Positions 1-6,763 of a DNA stretch of 64,000 nt are shown in pieces. The notes beneath the pieces are model-generated. The model was not told where the DNA came from. It was given only the letters and a program-made list of their open reading frames with translations, and searched no databases. The stretch spans positions 458,001 to 522,000 of the forward strand of contig NZ_JAAGWY010000002.1 in NCBI RefSeq assembly GCF_010686705.1, written 5' to 3'. The position numbers were made by a program, and so were the translations under genes. The DNA comes from Leifsonia tongyongensis. GTDB lineage: Bacteria > Actinomycetota > Actinomycetes > Actinomycetales > Microbacteriaceae. Positions within the stretch are counted from its first letter, which is position 1. Each line of letters starts with the position of its first letter.

Positions 1-90
1 TCGTGTCGATGGGAGTGGGAGTTCGCTTCTCTGCGTTCGTCATACTCCGACCCTATAAGCCGTGTGGCTTGGTCCGCGATGGCGGCGCGA

Positions 91-2757
91 TCAGTGGGCC
101 GCGTCGTCCCAGTTCGCGCCTCGCCCGACCTGGACGTCGAGCGGAACTCGGAGTTCGGCCGCCGTCGCCATGCGGTTGCGCACGATCGCTTCGAGCGCAT
201 CCCACTCCCCAGGGGCGACCTCGAAGATCAGTTCGTCGTGCACCTGGAGGAGCATGCGCGAGTTGAGGCTCTGGTCGATGAGGTCGGCGGAGATGTTCAG
301 CATGGCGATCTTGAGGATGTCGGCGGCCGACCCCTGGATCGGCGCGTTCAGGGCGGCGCGCTCGGCGTTGTCGCGGAGCACGCGGTTGGTGCTGGTGAGG
401 TCGGCGAATGGGCGGCGGCGGCCGAAGATCGTCTCGGTGTAGCCGTCGACGCGCGCCTGCTCGACGACGTTGCGGAGATAGTCGCGCACCGCACCGAACC
501 GGGTGAAGTAGTCGGTCATGAGCTGACGCGCCTCTGACGTCTCGATGCGCAGCTGCTTGGAGAGCCCGAAGGCGCTCAGGCCGTAGGCGAGGCCGTACGA
601 CATTGCCTTGACCTTGGTGCGCATGGCGGGAGTGACCTCGGCCGGCGTGACGCCGAAGATGCGCGCGCCCACGAACCGGTGGAGGTCCTCCCCCGACTTG
701 AACGCCTCGATCAGCCCCGCGTCCTCGGAGAGGTGCGCCATGATGCGCATCTCGATCTGCGAATAGTCGGCGGTGAGCAGGGATTCGAAGTCTTCGCCGT
801 GTTCGAAGGCCGACCGGATCTCGCGGCCCTCTTCGGTGCGGACGGGGATGTTCTGGAGGTTCGGGTCGTTCGACGAGATGCGGCCGGTCGTGGTGCCCGT
901 CTGGTCGTAGGTGGTGTGGATGCGGCCGTCGGCTTCGACACCGCGTTCGAGTGTCTCGATGATCTGCCGCAGTTTCGACGCGTCGCGGTGCTGGAGGAGC
1001 AGATCGAGGAACGGATGCGGGTTCTGCTCCTGCAGGTCGGCGAGCGACGCAGCGTCGGTGGAGTATCCCGTCTTCGTGGAGCGGGTCTTGGGCATCTGGA
1101 GCTCGTCGAACAGCACCTGCTGCAGCTGCTTCGGCGAACCGAGGTTCACCTCGTGGCCGATCTCGGCGTAGGCGCGGGCGGCGTAGTCGTTGGCCTTGTC
1201 GGTGAGTTCGCCGCGCAGGCGGGCGAGCACCTCGGCGTTGACCGTGACCCCGGTGAGCTCCATCTCTGCGAGGACCGCGACGAGGGGCAGTTCGATCTCG
1301 TCGAGGACACGACGGGATCCCTCGTCGATGGCGATCGACTGGGCTTCGGCGATGCGGAGCACGTACCAGGCCTCGGTCGCTGCGCTGACCGGTTCGGTGA
1401 GTGGGACGAGCTGGTTGGGATCGGATTGCGGCAAGGACTCGCCGAGGACGTCGTAGACCTGCTCGGCGAGGGTCTGCGGGCCGCCTCCCGGCCGCAGCAG
1501 CCAGCCTGCGAGCCGCGTGTCGAAGGCGAGGCCGTCGACAACGAGGCCGGCGCGGCTCAGCGCCTTGAACTGGGGTTTCGCATGGAAGAAGTATTTCGGC
1601 GCGCTGCTGCTGAGCCACTCCTCGAGGGCGGTGTAGTCCGGTCGCCCGGGAGCCCAGGGCACGTAGGCCGAGTCGTCCTGGGTCGCCAGCCCGAAGCCGG
1701 TGATGCCCAGGTGGCCGCGCTCGACCTGTACGCCGACCGGCTTGCCGTCGGCCGACGCACGCGCCAGCCACAGTGCGAGCTCTTCGTCGATCATCGTCCG
1801 GACGGGCGGAATCGCCGTCGCCGCCGAACTGACGCCGTCGGCGACCGAGCCCTCGAGCTGGCCTTCGGCCTCAGCCGTCTTGAGCAGCCGCTCGAGGAGC
1901 GTCTTGAACTGCAGACGGCCGAAGATGTCGCGCACGGCCTGCTCGTTGATGGGGCGCCGTTCGAGGTCGGCGGGGCCGACCGGAAGCTCGACGTCGTCGA
2001 TCAGCTTGTTGAGGCGGCGGTTGCGGAGCGCGTTCTCTTTCTGCTCGCGCAGCTTCTCGCCGACGACGCCCTTGATCTCGTCGGCGTGGGCCACGATCTC
2101 GTCGACCGTTCCGTACTGCTGCACCCACTTGACGGCCGTCTTCTCGCCGACCTTGTCGATCCCCGTCAGGTTGTCGCTGGTCTCGCCGACGAGTGCTGCG
2201 ATCTCAGGGTACTGGTACGGCTCGATACCGTAGCGCTCGAGCACCGCCTCGCGGTCGTACCGCTTGAGCTCGGACACTCCGCGGACCTGCGGATAGAGGA
2301 GTGTGACGTCGTCGTTGACCAGCTGGATCGTGTCGCGGTCGCCGGAGACGACGAGCACACGGTAGCCCTCGGCAGCCCCCTGCTTCGCCAGAGTGGCGAG
2401 GATGTCGTCGGCCTCGAAGTCCTCCTTCGACAGGGTGGTGATGTTCATCGCGTGGAGTGCCTCTTCGAGCAGCGGGATCTGCCCGCCGAACTCCGGAGGA
2501 GTGTCGCCACGCGTGCCCTTGTACTCCGGGTAATCACGCGTGCGGAAGGAGTAGCGCGAGATGTCGAAAGCCACCGCGATGTGGCTCGGGTTCTCGCGAG
2601 TGAGCAGCATGATCAGCATGGCGATGAAGCCATGGATCGCGTTCGTGTGCTGACCCTCGCGGTTGACGAAGCTGTCGACGGGAAGGGCGTAGAAGGCCCG
2701 GAATGCCAGCGAATGGCCGTCGATGATCAGGAGGGTAGGCTTTTCGGAGTCTGACAC
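91..2757 (-). CDS. polA: DNA polymerase I
   Basis: Gap-filling and repair polymerase, 888 residues, usual length for the actinobacterial enzyme. The N-terminal third is the FEN/PIN 5'-3' exonuclease domain (starts near IIDGHSLAFRAFYALP, metal-binding EADD further in). The family A polymerase domain is complete: motif A DYSQIE at residue 664, motif B around RTKVKAMSYG at 713 and motif C VHDE at 839. The middle domain keeps the 3'-5' exonuclease fold, but the first metal motif, normally DxE, reads VGVQVERG, so proofreading is probably lost, as in many actinobacteria. It diverges from the thioesterase gene across 54 bp. ATG start; the ORF opens with the expected family N-terminus. Nothing is seen in bases 1-90 downstream of its stop. 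Confidence 0.98.
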   Translation of the reverse strand: MSDSEKPTLLIIDGHSLAFRAFYALPVDSFVNREGQHTNAIHGFIAMLIMLLTRENPSHIAVAFDISRYSFRTRDYPEYKGTRGDTPPEFGGQIPLLEEALHAMNITTLSKEDFEADDILATLAKQGAAEGYRVLVVSGDRDTIQLVNDDVTLLYPQVRGVSELKRYDREAVLERYGIEPYQYPEIAALVGETSDNLTGIDKVGEKTAVKWVQQYGTVDEIVAHADEIKGVVGEKLREQKENALRNRRLNKLIDDVELPVGPADLERRPINEQAVRDIFGRLQFKTLLERLLKTAEAEGQLEGSVADGVSSAATAIPPVRTMIDEELALWLARASADGKPVGVQVERGHLGITGFGLATQDDSAYVPWAPGRPDYTALEEWLSSSAPKYFFHAKPQFKALSRAGLVVDGLAFDTRLAGWLLRPGGGPQTLAEQVYDVLGESLPQSDPNQLVPLTEPVSAATEAWYVLRIAEAQSIAIDEGSRRVLDEIELPLVAVLAEMELTGVTVNAEVLARLRGELTDKANDYAARAYAEIGHEVNLGSPKQLQQVLFDELQMPKTRSTKTGYSTDAASLADLQEQNPHPFLDLLLQHRDASKLRQIIETLERGVEADGRIHTTYDQTGTTTGRISSNDPNLQNIPVRTEEGREIRSAFEHGEDFESLLTADYSQIEMRIMAHLSEDAGLIEAFKSGEDLHRFVGARIFGVTPAEVTPAMRTKVKAMSYGLAYGLSAFGLSKQLRIETSEARQLMTDYFTRFGAVRDYLRNVVEQARVDGYTETIFGRRRPFADLTSTNRVLRDNAERAALNAPIQGSAADILKIAMLNISADLIDQSLNSRMLLQVHDELIFEVAPGEWDALEAIVRNRMATAAELRVPLDVQVGRGANWDDAAH

Positions 2758-2811
2758 CAGGCAAGCCTACAAGGCACCTGCGACACTGCCGACGACCGAG
2801 GAAAGGGCGAA

Positions 2812-3219
2812 ATGACTCTGGATGCGCTCGCATATGTGAAGGAGCGCGGGCTCGGTGCTCTCGCCGAGAAGATGGGCATCGAGATCCTGGAATTCTCGCT
2901 CGATCGCGCGGTCGCGCGCATGCCCGTCGAAGGCAACACCCAGCCGGCCGACCTTCTCCACGGGGGCGCTTATGTCGTGCTCGGCGAGTCTCTCGGATCG
3001 ATGTCCGCGAACCTCTGGGCCGGTGAGAACCGCCTCGCGGTCGGCATCGAGATCAACGCGACCCACACGCGGTCGGCGACCAGCGGATGGGTGACAGGAG
3101 TGTGCACGCCGATCCACCTCGGGCGCACCCTGACGACGCACGAGATCGTGGTCACCGACGATCAGGGTCAACGCTGCTCGACCATCCGCATCACGAACCT
3201 GATCAAGGACCTCTCGTAG
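2812..3219 (+). CDS. Hotdog-fold thioesterase (PaaI-like)
   Basis: 135-residue single-domain hotdog protein, expected to hydrolyse acyl- or aryl-CoA thioesters in the cytoplasm. Seen: the family core LLHGGAYVVLGESLGS, with the HGG turn and the following helix carrying the likely catalytic Glu, then the strand with INATHTRSA and the GVCTPIHLGRT segment typical of PaaI/YdiI-type enzymes. The start is fixed by a strong Shine-Dalgarno (GAGGAAAGGG) just upstream. In related genomes this gene commonly lies between the ANTAR regulator and polA, so it is part of the conserved core and not the neighbouring accessory DNA. The substrate cannot be told from sequence. Confidence 0.9.
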   Translation: MTLDALAYVKERGLGALAEKMGIEILEFSLDRAVARMPVEGNTQPADLLHGGAYVVLGESLGSMSANLWAGENRLAVGIEINATHTRSATSGWVTGVCTPIHLGRTLTTHEIVVTDDQGQRCSTIRITNLIKDLS

Positions 3220-3236
3220 CCGAGAAGGCCTGAAGG

Positions 3237-3842
3237 CTACTTCTTGGCGGCGAGCTGCTCGATGATCGCCTGGGCGACGTCGTGCATGGTGAGGCGGCGG
3301 TCCATCGACGCCTTCTGGATCCAGCGGAAGGCCTCCGGCTCAGTGAGCCCCATCTTCTCGTTCAGCAGGCCCTTGGCGCGATCGACGAGCTTGCGGGTCT
3401 CGAAGCGCTCGACCATGTCGGACACTTCGGCCTCGAGCGCGATGATCTGCGCGTACCGCGCGAGCGCGATCTCAATCGCCGGCAGCAGGTCGTTCGGCGT
3501 GAACGGCTTCACCACGTAGGCGAGTGCGCCGGCTTCGGTGGCCCGCTCGACGAGCTCCTTCTGGCTGAAGGCCGTGAGGAGGACGACCGGCGCGATGTGC
3601 CCCTTCGAGAGCCGTTCAGCGGCCGAGATGCCGTCGAGCTGGGGCATCTTCACATCCATGATGACCAGGTCGGGCCGAAGCTCGGTCGCGAGCGCCACCG
3701 CCGTCTCGCCGTCGCCGGCCTCCCCCACGACTTCGAAGCCGTTGTCTCGGAGGATCTCGACGATGTCGAGGCGGATCAGCGACTCGTCCTCCGCAACGAC
3801 CACGCGGCGAGGGACGACAGGGGCGGTTTCTTGGTCGGTCAC
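3237..3842 (-). CDS. ANTAR-domain response regulator (PdtaR-like)
   Basis: 201-residue cytoplasmic regulator. The receiver domain (residues 12-125) has acidic residues at 18-20, phospho-acceptor Asp63 (IMDVKMP), Thr90 and Lys112 (VVKPF). The C-terminal ANTAR RNA-binding domain spans about 135-195 (RKLVDRAKGLLNEKMGLTEPEA). ANTAR proteins act on two-hexaloop RNA hairpins to stop transcription termination, as shown for PdtaR of the PdtaS-PdtaR system of mycobacteria. No sensor kinase lies nearby, as is usual for the orphan PdtaR arrangement. GTG start chosen at 3842: the frame is open further upstream, but that part is antisense to the tRNA gene. Convergent with the thioesterase gene, 17 bp apart. 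Confidence 0.93.
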   Translation of the reverse strand: MTDQETAPVVPRRVVVAEDESLIRLDIVEILRDNGFEVVGEAGDGETAVALATELRPDLVIMDVKMPQLDGISAAERLSKGHIAPVVLLTAFSQKELVERATEAGALAYVVKPFTPNDLLPAIEIALARYAQIIALEAEVSDMVERFETRKLVDRAKGLLNEKMGLTEPEAFRWIQKASMDRRLTMHDVAQAIIEQLAAKK

Positions 3843-3881
3843 GAGCAAAAGCCTACGGTATTCTGAGTGGCGTTGTTGTGC

Positions 3882-3964
3882 GCCGGTGTGGCGGAATGGC
3901 AGACGCGGAGCACTCAAAATGCTTTGTCCGAGAGGGCGTGTGGGTTCGAGTCCCACCACCGGCA
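3882..3964 (+). tRNA. tRNA-Leu (anticodon CAA)
   Basis: 83-nt class II tRNA gene. The acceptor arms GCCGGTG (3882-3888) and CACCGGC (3957-3963) pair perfectly. The anticodon loop CTCAAAA sits on the stem GAGCA/TGCTT, giving anticodon CAA, which reads UUG. A long variable arm and the T-loop GGTTCGAGTCC are present. CCA is not encoded in full. The 3' end is the left half of the 26-bp repeat described below, so integration kept the tRNA intact. Confidence 0.97.
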
Positions 3965-3967
3965 CAA
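3942..3967. repeat. attL core (26-bp direct repeat, copy 1)
   Basis: 26 bp beginning GGGTTCGAGTCC, covering the T-arm and acceptor 3' strand of tRNA-Leu plus three bases beyond it. It is identical to 6007-6032. Position at a tRNA 3' end and the presence of an integrase remnant immediately inside support an attachment core. Confidence 0.88.
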
Positions 3968-4034
3968 CGGGAATGCAACCGACTTCCCAGTGACCACGTG
4001 GGATGCGGGCATACCCTCGGCCAGCCAGGTTCAG

Positions 4035-4190
4035 TTTCCCCACAAAAACCCACATTTGCTGCGGTCGCACCCTCGCTCAGGCGTTCGGCCACGGTGTCGA
4101 GGTCGTCTTCGAACAGGTCGGCGTAGATGTCCAGCGTCATGGCGGCGGACGCGTGGCCGAGCTCGACCACATCGGCGAGGGAAACCCGTA
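4035..4190 (-). pseudogene. Tyrosine recombinase (integrase) C-terminal remnant
   Basis: The minus strand encodes VVELGHASAAMTLDIYADLF followed by EDDLDTVAERL, the unmistakable end of a phage-type tyrosine integrase: the LGHAS box with the catalytic His, and the active-site Tyr in DIYADLF. An in-frame stop lies about 20 codons upstream of the LGHAS box (near 4195), and everything N-terminal to this, including the catalytic Arg region, is missing. The reading frame runs on into the antisense of tRNA-Leu, so the true end is unclear. It sits where an integrase gene normally lies relative to attL. Boundaries are approximate. Confidence 0.8.
4043..4058. repeat. Possible integrase arm-type site, left end
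   Basis: CAAAAACCCACATTTG, about 75 bp inside attL. A near copy with one extra T lies inside attR at 5902-5918 in the same orientation. Paired arm sites on both sides of the core are expected for tyrosine integrases. Assignment is inference from position and similarity. Confidence 0.4.
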
Positions 4191-4373
4191 GGCGCTACCC
4201 GCCACTGACGGAAGCGCGACCAGACTCGTCTCGGACTCGACCAGGCCAGAGGTTCCGTGGTCGCAGCGCTCGGGATCGCGTGACCGCGACTTGATGAGGC
4301 GGTACCCGAGCCGGGCGGCGCGACGGTGTACGGCGGACTCGGTGGGCGCAACAGCAGACTTAGATTCATGCAT
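4137..4373 (-). CDS. Small hypothetical protein, probably 3'-altered
   Basis: 78-residue ORF with ATG start. The middle part (HRRAARLGYRLIKSRSRDPE followed by a Gly-Leu-Val segment) resembles a class of short actinobacterial and phage proteins of unknown function with an RRAAR...KSRxRDP pattern. The last 20 or so residues overlap, in a different frame, the start of the integrase remnant at 4190. The gene may therefore be a recombination product fused to the integrase tail, and its original C-terminus may be lost. Family resemblance is from memory; no function is proposed. Lies inside the tRNA-Leu element. Confidence 0.45.
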   Translation of the reverse strand: MHESKSAVAPTESAVHRRAARLGYRLIKSRSRDPERCDHGTSGLVESETSLVALPSVAGSAYGFPSPMWSSSATRPPP

Positions 4374-4469
4374 GACAATCAGTGCGGCGTCCCCTGCTGC
4401 TGCCAGGTGGATAACACGGTGGCCCTTATCGCGGAGCCGACCCCCCACTCGTACCCCTATGATTTGCCC

Positions 4470-4586
4470 ATGTCGAAACACGCTCGCGCACATAAGCGGG
4501 GCGACGCTCCGCGCGAGTTCTGGGGCATCTTTCTGGATGGCGTCGCTTACCTAATTGGCGCGATCCTTGGCGGTTTCGTGCGTTAG
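4470..4586 (+). CDS. Tiny putative membrane peptide
   Basis: 38-residue ORF from the ATG at 4470. Basic N-terminus (SKHARAHKRGD) followed by one short hydrophobic stretch (FLDGVAYLIGAILGGFV) that could span or sit on the membrane. No good Shine-Dalgarno is visible and I recognise no family. The frame is open upstream to 4326, but that part has no protein-like character. It may not be a gene. Confidence 0.25.
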   Translation: MSKHARAHKRGDAPREFWGIFLDGVAYLIGAILGGFVR

Positions 4587-4685
4587 GGCTAGGGCCTGCG
4601 GTGGTAGGTAGCGCGCGGTATGCCAAATGCGCCGCGCCTACCTGAAGTTGCGGAGGCTTCCGGAGCGCCGCCGCGATGGATTCTG

Positions 4686-5225
4686 CTAGCCGCCCCAGCG
4701 CCGGAGTTGCTCGCGGATCGTTGATTCGTAGGCATTCCGCGCGAACGTGAACGTGACGGGCTCGAACCCCTCGAAATCGGGTCCTTCGCTCAGTCCCGTT
4801 TGATATGCAACGCTCGACCACCGGACCTTCGTGTACCCAAATTCGATTCGCGCGCTGATGGTTGCACAGTTCAGATCGGCGCACTGGGAGCAGTACAAGA
4901 TAGCCGTACGACCGTCTGCAAAGCGGACCCATGCCTTGTCGTTCTCCTGATATCCATCGAGCAAGGCGCGCAGGCTCTCGACTGGATACGGGTGACCCTC
5001 CCTCCCCGGGACCAATAGAGTACGCTCGCCGGCCACGCTGGGCTTCGGGGGGTGAGAGCGAAGGGCGACGCCATTGATCGTCCAATCGAGGAAGCTAACC
5101 GGGATGCGCCGCTTCTTACTGCGCCCACCACGTCCGACGTCAATGATCACGTCTTCAGTGGCCACCCACTCCGTTCCGAGCACATCAAGCGTTGCATCGG
5201 GACCTTTTCCGGAGGTGTTGGACAT
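4686..5225 (-). CDS. Hypothetical protein with CxxC..C motif
   Basis: 179-residue soluble protein, no signal peptide or membrane segment. The central motif YCSQCADLNCATI, followed by a Trp-containing strand (TKVRWSSVAYQTG), resembles a loosely described group of actinobacterial hypothetical proteins with a Cys-x2-Cys-x4-Cys knot, sometimes found near toxin or immunity genes; that recollection is not proof. A segment ending in an Arg-rich helix (STIREQLRRWGG) closes the protein. ATG start at 5225 with weak Shine-Dalgarno. It is the largest intact gene of the tRNA-Leu element and has lower GC and different codon use from the core genes. Function unknown. Nothing is seen in the 204 bp between it and the next gene. 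Confidence 0.65.
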   Translation of the reverse strand: MSNTSGKGPDATLDVLGTEWVATEDVIIDVGRGGRSKKRRIPVSFLDWTINGVALRSHPPKPSVAGERTLLVPGREGHPYPVESLRALLDGYQENDKAWVRFADGRTAILYCSQCADLNCATISARIEFGYTKVRWSSVAYQTGLSEGPDFEGFEPVTFTFARNAYESTIREQLRRWGG

Positions 5226-5429
5226 CCCGCTAGATTACTGGGCCCGTGCGGCGAGGAGCGGCACGCACGGGGAGGGGAGTCAAGATGGCGGCGTGGCCAA
5301 CCCGGGCACACTCTTCCCGGCAGCTAGCCCCCCCCTGAGGAATCGACCCCACCCCTAGGCGCCGTTCGTGAGGGCCTTGCCGAAGATGGCCCGGGCTGCC
5401 CCTTTTGCTCTCTCCGAGCCATAGGCCTA

Positions 5430-5846
5430 CTAGGTCGAGCCGACGAGGAAGGCCCGATGGCCAACACAGCCGGGCGGGAGGTATTTCACCTGAGAGGGAC
5501 TTCCGTCACCTCCCCCACCGAACGAGACAGTGTCACCGACCCGGTAGGTGTGTTGCTTCCATGTGAGTGCGCCATCGTTCCAAGACGCCTCACCTGCGGG
5601 AAAGGCGATCACGTCCCCACGATCACCTATCGCAACGCATCCGTCTACGAGTCGAAGCGTTCCGGTGATGCCCACCTGCCACGGAACTGCCGGGCCGGGA
5701 TACGTCGCGAGCGGACTCGACACGGTGGTTGGGCTCGGCGAGGAAGCCGAATTCTTCGACTCGTGCACCCCCGGTAGGAGCGAACACCCTACAAGAGTCG
5801 GCGCAACGAGAGTTAGCAACACCGCGAACATCGATCGCCGATACAT
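5430..5846 (-). CDS. Small lipoprotein
   Basis: 138 residues. The N-terminus MYRR plus a hydrophobic stretch ends in the lipobox LVGC with Cys21, so it should be lipidated and anchored to the outer face of the membrane (Lgt is encoded at 45382-46377). A Ser/Pro/Thr-rich linker follows at 32-48, then a small beta-rich domain of about 85 residues with a probable disulphide pair (VDGCVAIG and PPGCVGHR). The form, with a GTLRLVDGCVAI segment, recalls short actinobacterial lipoproteins of unknown function. It is carried by the tRNA-Leu element. Met6 is an alternative start. Confidence 0.72.
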   Translation of the reverse strand: MYRRSMFAVLLTLVAPTLVGCSLLPGVHESKNSASSPSPTTVSSPLATYPGPAVPWQVGITGTLRLVDGCVAIGDRGDVIAFPAGEASWNDGALTWKQHTYRVGDTVSFGGGGDGSPSQVKYLPPGCVGHRAFLVGST

Positions 5847-5901
5847 GGCCAGATGCTACCGCGGACGGAGTTCCACCGGTGGCACACGATCGAGAGACCC
5901 G

Positions 5902-5918
5902 CAAAAATCCCACATTTG
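5902..5918. repeat. Possible integrase arm-type site, right end
   Basis: CAAAAATCCCACATTTG, about 90 bp inside attR, matching 4043-4058 except for one inserted T. The ten bases CCCACATTTG are identical in both. Confidence 0.4.
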
Positions 5919-6006
5919 TACGCGTACGCGCCTATTTGCAGGCGTCCGTAAGCGTCTACTTCCCCGGAATTACGCGGAAGTTGCCCGCCACCACAGGGGT
6001 TGAGTA

Positions 6007-6032
6007 GGGTTCGAGTCCCACCACCGGCACAA
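6007..6032. repeat. attR core (26-bp direct repeat, copy 2)
   Basis: Exact copy of 3942-3967. Only the 3' end of tRNA-Leu is duplicated; no tRNA body precedes it, so this is an attachment scar and not a second tRNA gene. Confidence 0.88.
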
Positions 6033-6039
6033 TGCGCGA

Positions 6040-6216
6040 TCACAGTCCGAACTTGTTGCGGCCCTGCCAGTCGAACGCGACGCGATACACATTCTTATCC
6101 TTACCGCACCTGCTGCACCGCTCATAGCGGTCAACGTCGTCGGTGCTCTCCCACCGCCAGTGGTGGCGCACGTTCACCAGGCACAGCAACGGCTTGCGCC
6201 GGACGACGGCCAACAT
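6040..6216 (-). CDS. Small zinc-ribbon-like protein
   Basis: 58-residue protein. The start at 6216 is fixed by a strong Shine-Dalgarno (AAAGGGGAG) a few bases upstream. Composition: a hydrophobic Cys-containing N-terminal part (KPLLCLVNVRHHWRWES) and a single CxxC knuckle (RCSRCGKD). Comparable short proteins occur beside PadR-type regulators in Microbacteriaceae, and remnants of such a pair lie immediately upstream. Metal binding is plausible (Cys pair plus His-His), but no function is known. It lies just outside the attR repeat, so it belongs to the chromosome or to an older insertion. Confidence 0.6.
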   Translation of the reverse strand: MLAVVRRKPLLCLVNVRHHWRWESTDDVDRYERCSRCGKDKNVYRVAFDWQGRNKFGL

Positions 6217-6467
6217 GTCACTCCCCTTTCGCAGGGGCTTGCAATGGCTGAACGGAGCGACCAGGACGACGCAGCGATCTGGAGTGCGTGAGTGGTCTGA
6301 CGCCCCCAGGGCATCCCGTACAGCTCTGCCCTGAACTCCTGCCGATACCGACTCCGACACGAACCGCCGGGAAGGACGTGGGAGGCCACCCCGACGAGAA
6401 GCGAGGGAAGGAACGACGGGGGCGCGAGCGGAGGCGGCCCCTTGCGGTCGAGCGCTTTCTCTTTCAT
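6174..6467 (-). pseudogene. Partner gene of a PadR regulator, probably decayed
   Basis: 97-codon ORF starting two bases after the padR remnant. Its middle (RYRQEFRAELYGMPWGRQTT and on through HALQIAASSWSLRSA) matches a short protein type usually encoded directly after PadR regulators in actinobacteria (recalled pattern). The first 35 residues and the last 20 are low-complexity and unlike that type, and the tail overlaps the next gene by 43 bp in another frame. This suggests frameshifts in this gene too. It could still be translated. Confidence 0.45.
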
Positions 6468-6469
6468 GA

Positions 6470-6748
6470 CTACCCCGGCTGTGGAATCGGTCCTGAGTTC
6501 GGAACACGCCGAGACTGGTTGGCCCTGGCGAGAGCGTCTCGAGCTGCCGCCGCCATCGGCGCTGATCTTGTCGTAGCGGCGGGCGGGACGGCCCTCGACC
6601 GACGGGTCGATGTCCTCCCACCGGGAGGTACCCAGCCGAGCCCCTCGAGCCGAGCCAGGATGGGATGCACCGTTCCACTCGGCAGGCCGGCGGAGGCGCC
6701 GATCTCGACGCCGTAGAGCTCGCGATCGGGAGCGCGGAAAGGTTCCAT
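6470..6748 (-). pseudogene. PadR-family regulator, frameshifted
   Basis: The frame opens with REL YGVEIGASAGLPSGTVHPI then LARLEGLGW, the winged-helix core of PadR repressors. The expected continuation WEDIDPSVEGRPARRYDKIS is present but in another frame (shift near 6619-6627). The family ending AARDALARANQ is back in the first frame (second shift near 6547-6556). The N-terminal helix is also shortened. Two compensating shifts leave an open 92-codon ORF that cannot make a normal protein. Sequencing error at two homopolymer-like GGCGGC and GGG sites is the alternative. Confidence 0.72.
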
Positions 6749-6763
6749 CGCCGCGCGAGCGGC

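Larger units (their letters stand above)
3942..6032. mobile_element. Small eroded tRNA-Leu integrated element
   Basis: About 2 kb of DNA lies between two perfect 26-bp copies of the tRNA-Leu 3' end. It holds a tyrosine-integrase tail next to the tRNA on the minus strand, three or four small genes of lower GC than their neighbours, and paired arm-like repeats inside each end. This is the layout of an integrase-driven tRNA-targeting element (integrative plasmid, satellite or prophage remnant) that has lost most of its integrase and any replication genes. It is presumably no longer mobile by itself. Boundaries are read directly from the repeats; the class of the original element is unknown. Confidence 0.82.

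Noticed and set aside
679-2754. 691-codon open frame on the plus strand
   Set aside because: Antisense shadow of polA without any known motif.
3853-4034. Protein-like reading CAGGGTRTHTPSRT near the tRNA
   Set aside because: This is the translated antisense of tRNA-Leu, a well-known spurious product. It only extends the integrase remnant's frame.
6007-6032. Second tRNA-Leu gene
   Set aside because: Only the T-arm and acceptor 3' strand are present. There is no 5' acceptor, D-arm or anticodon arm.
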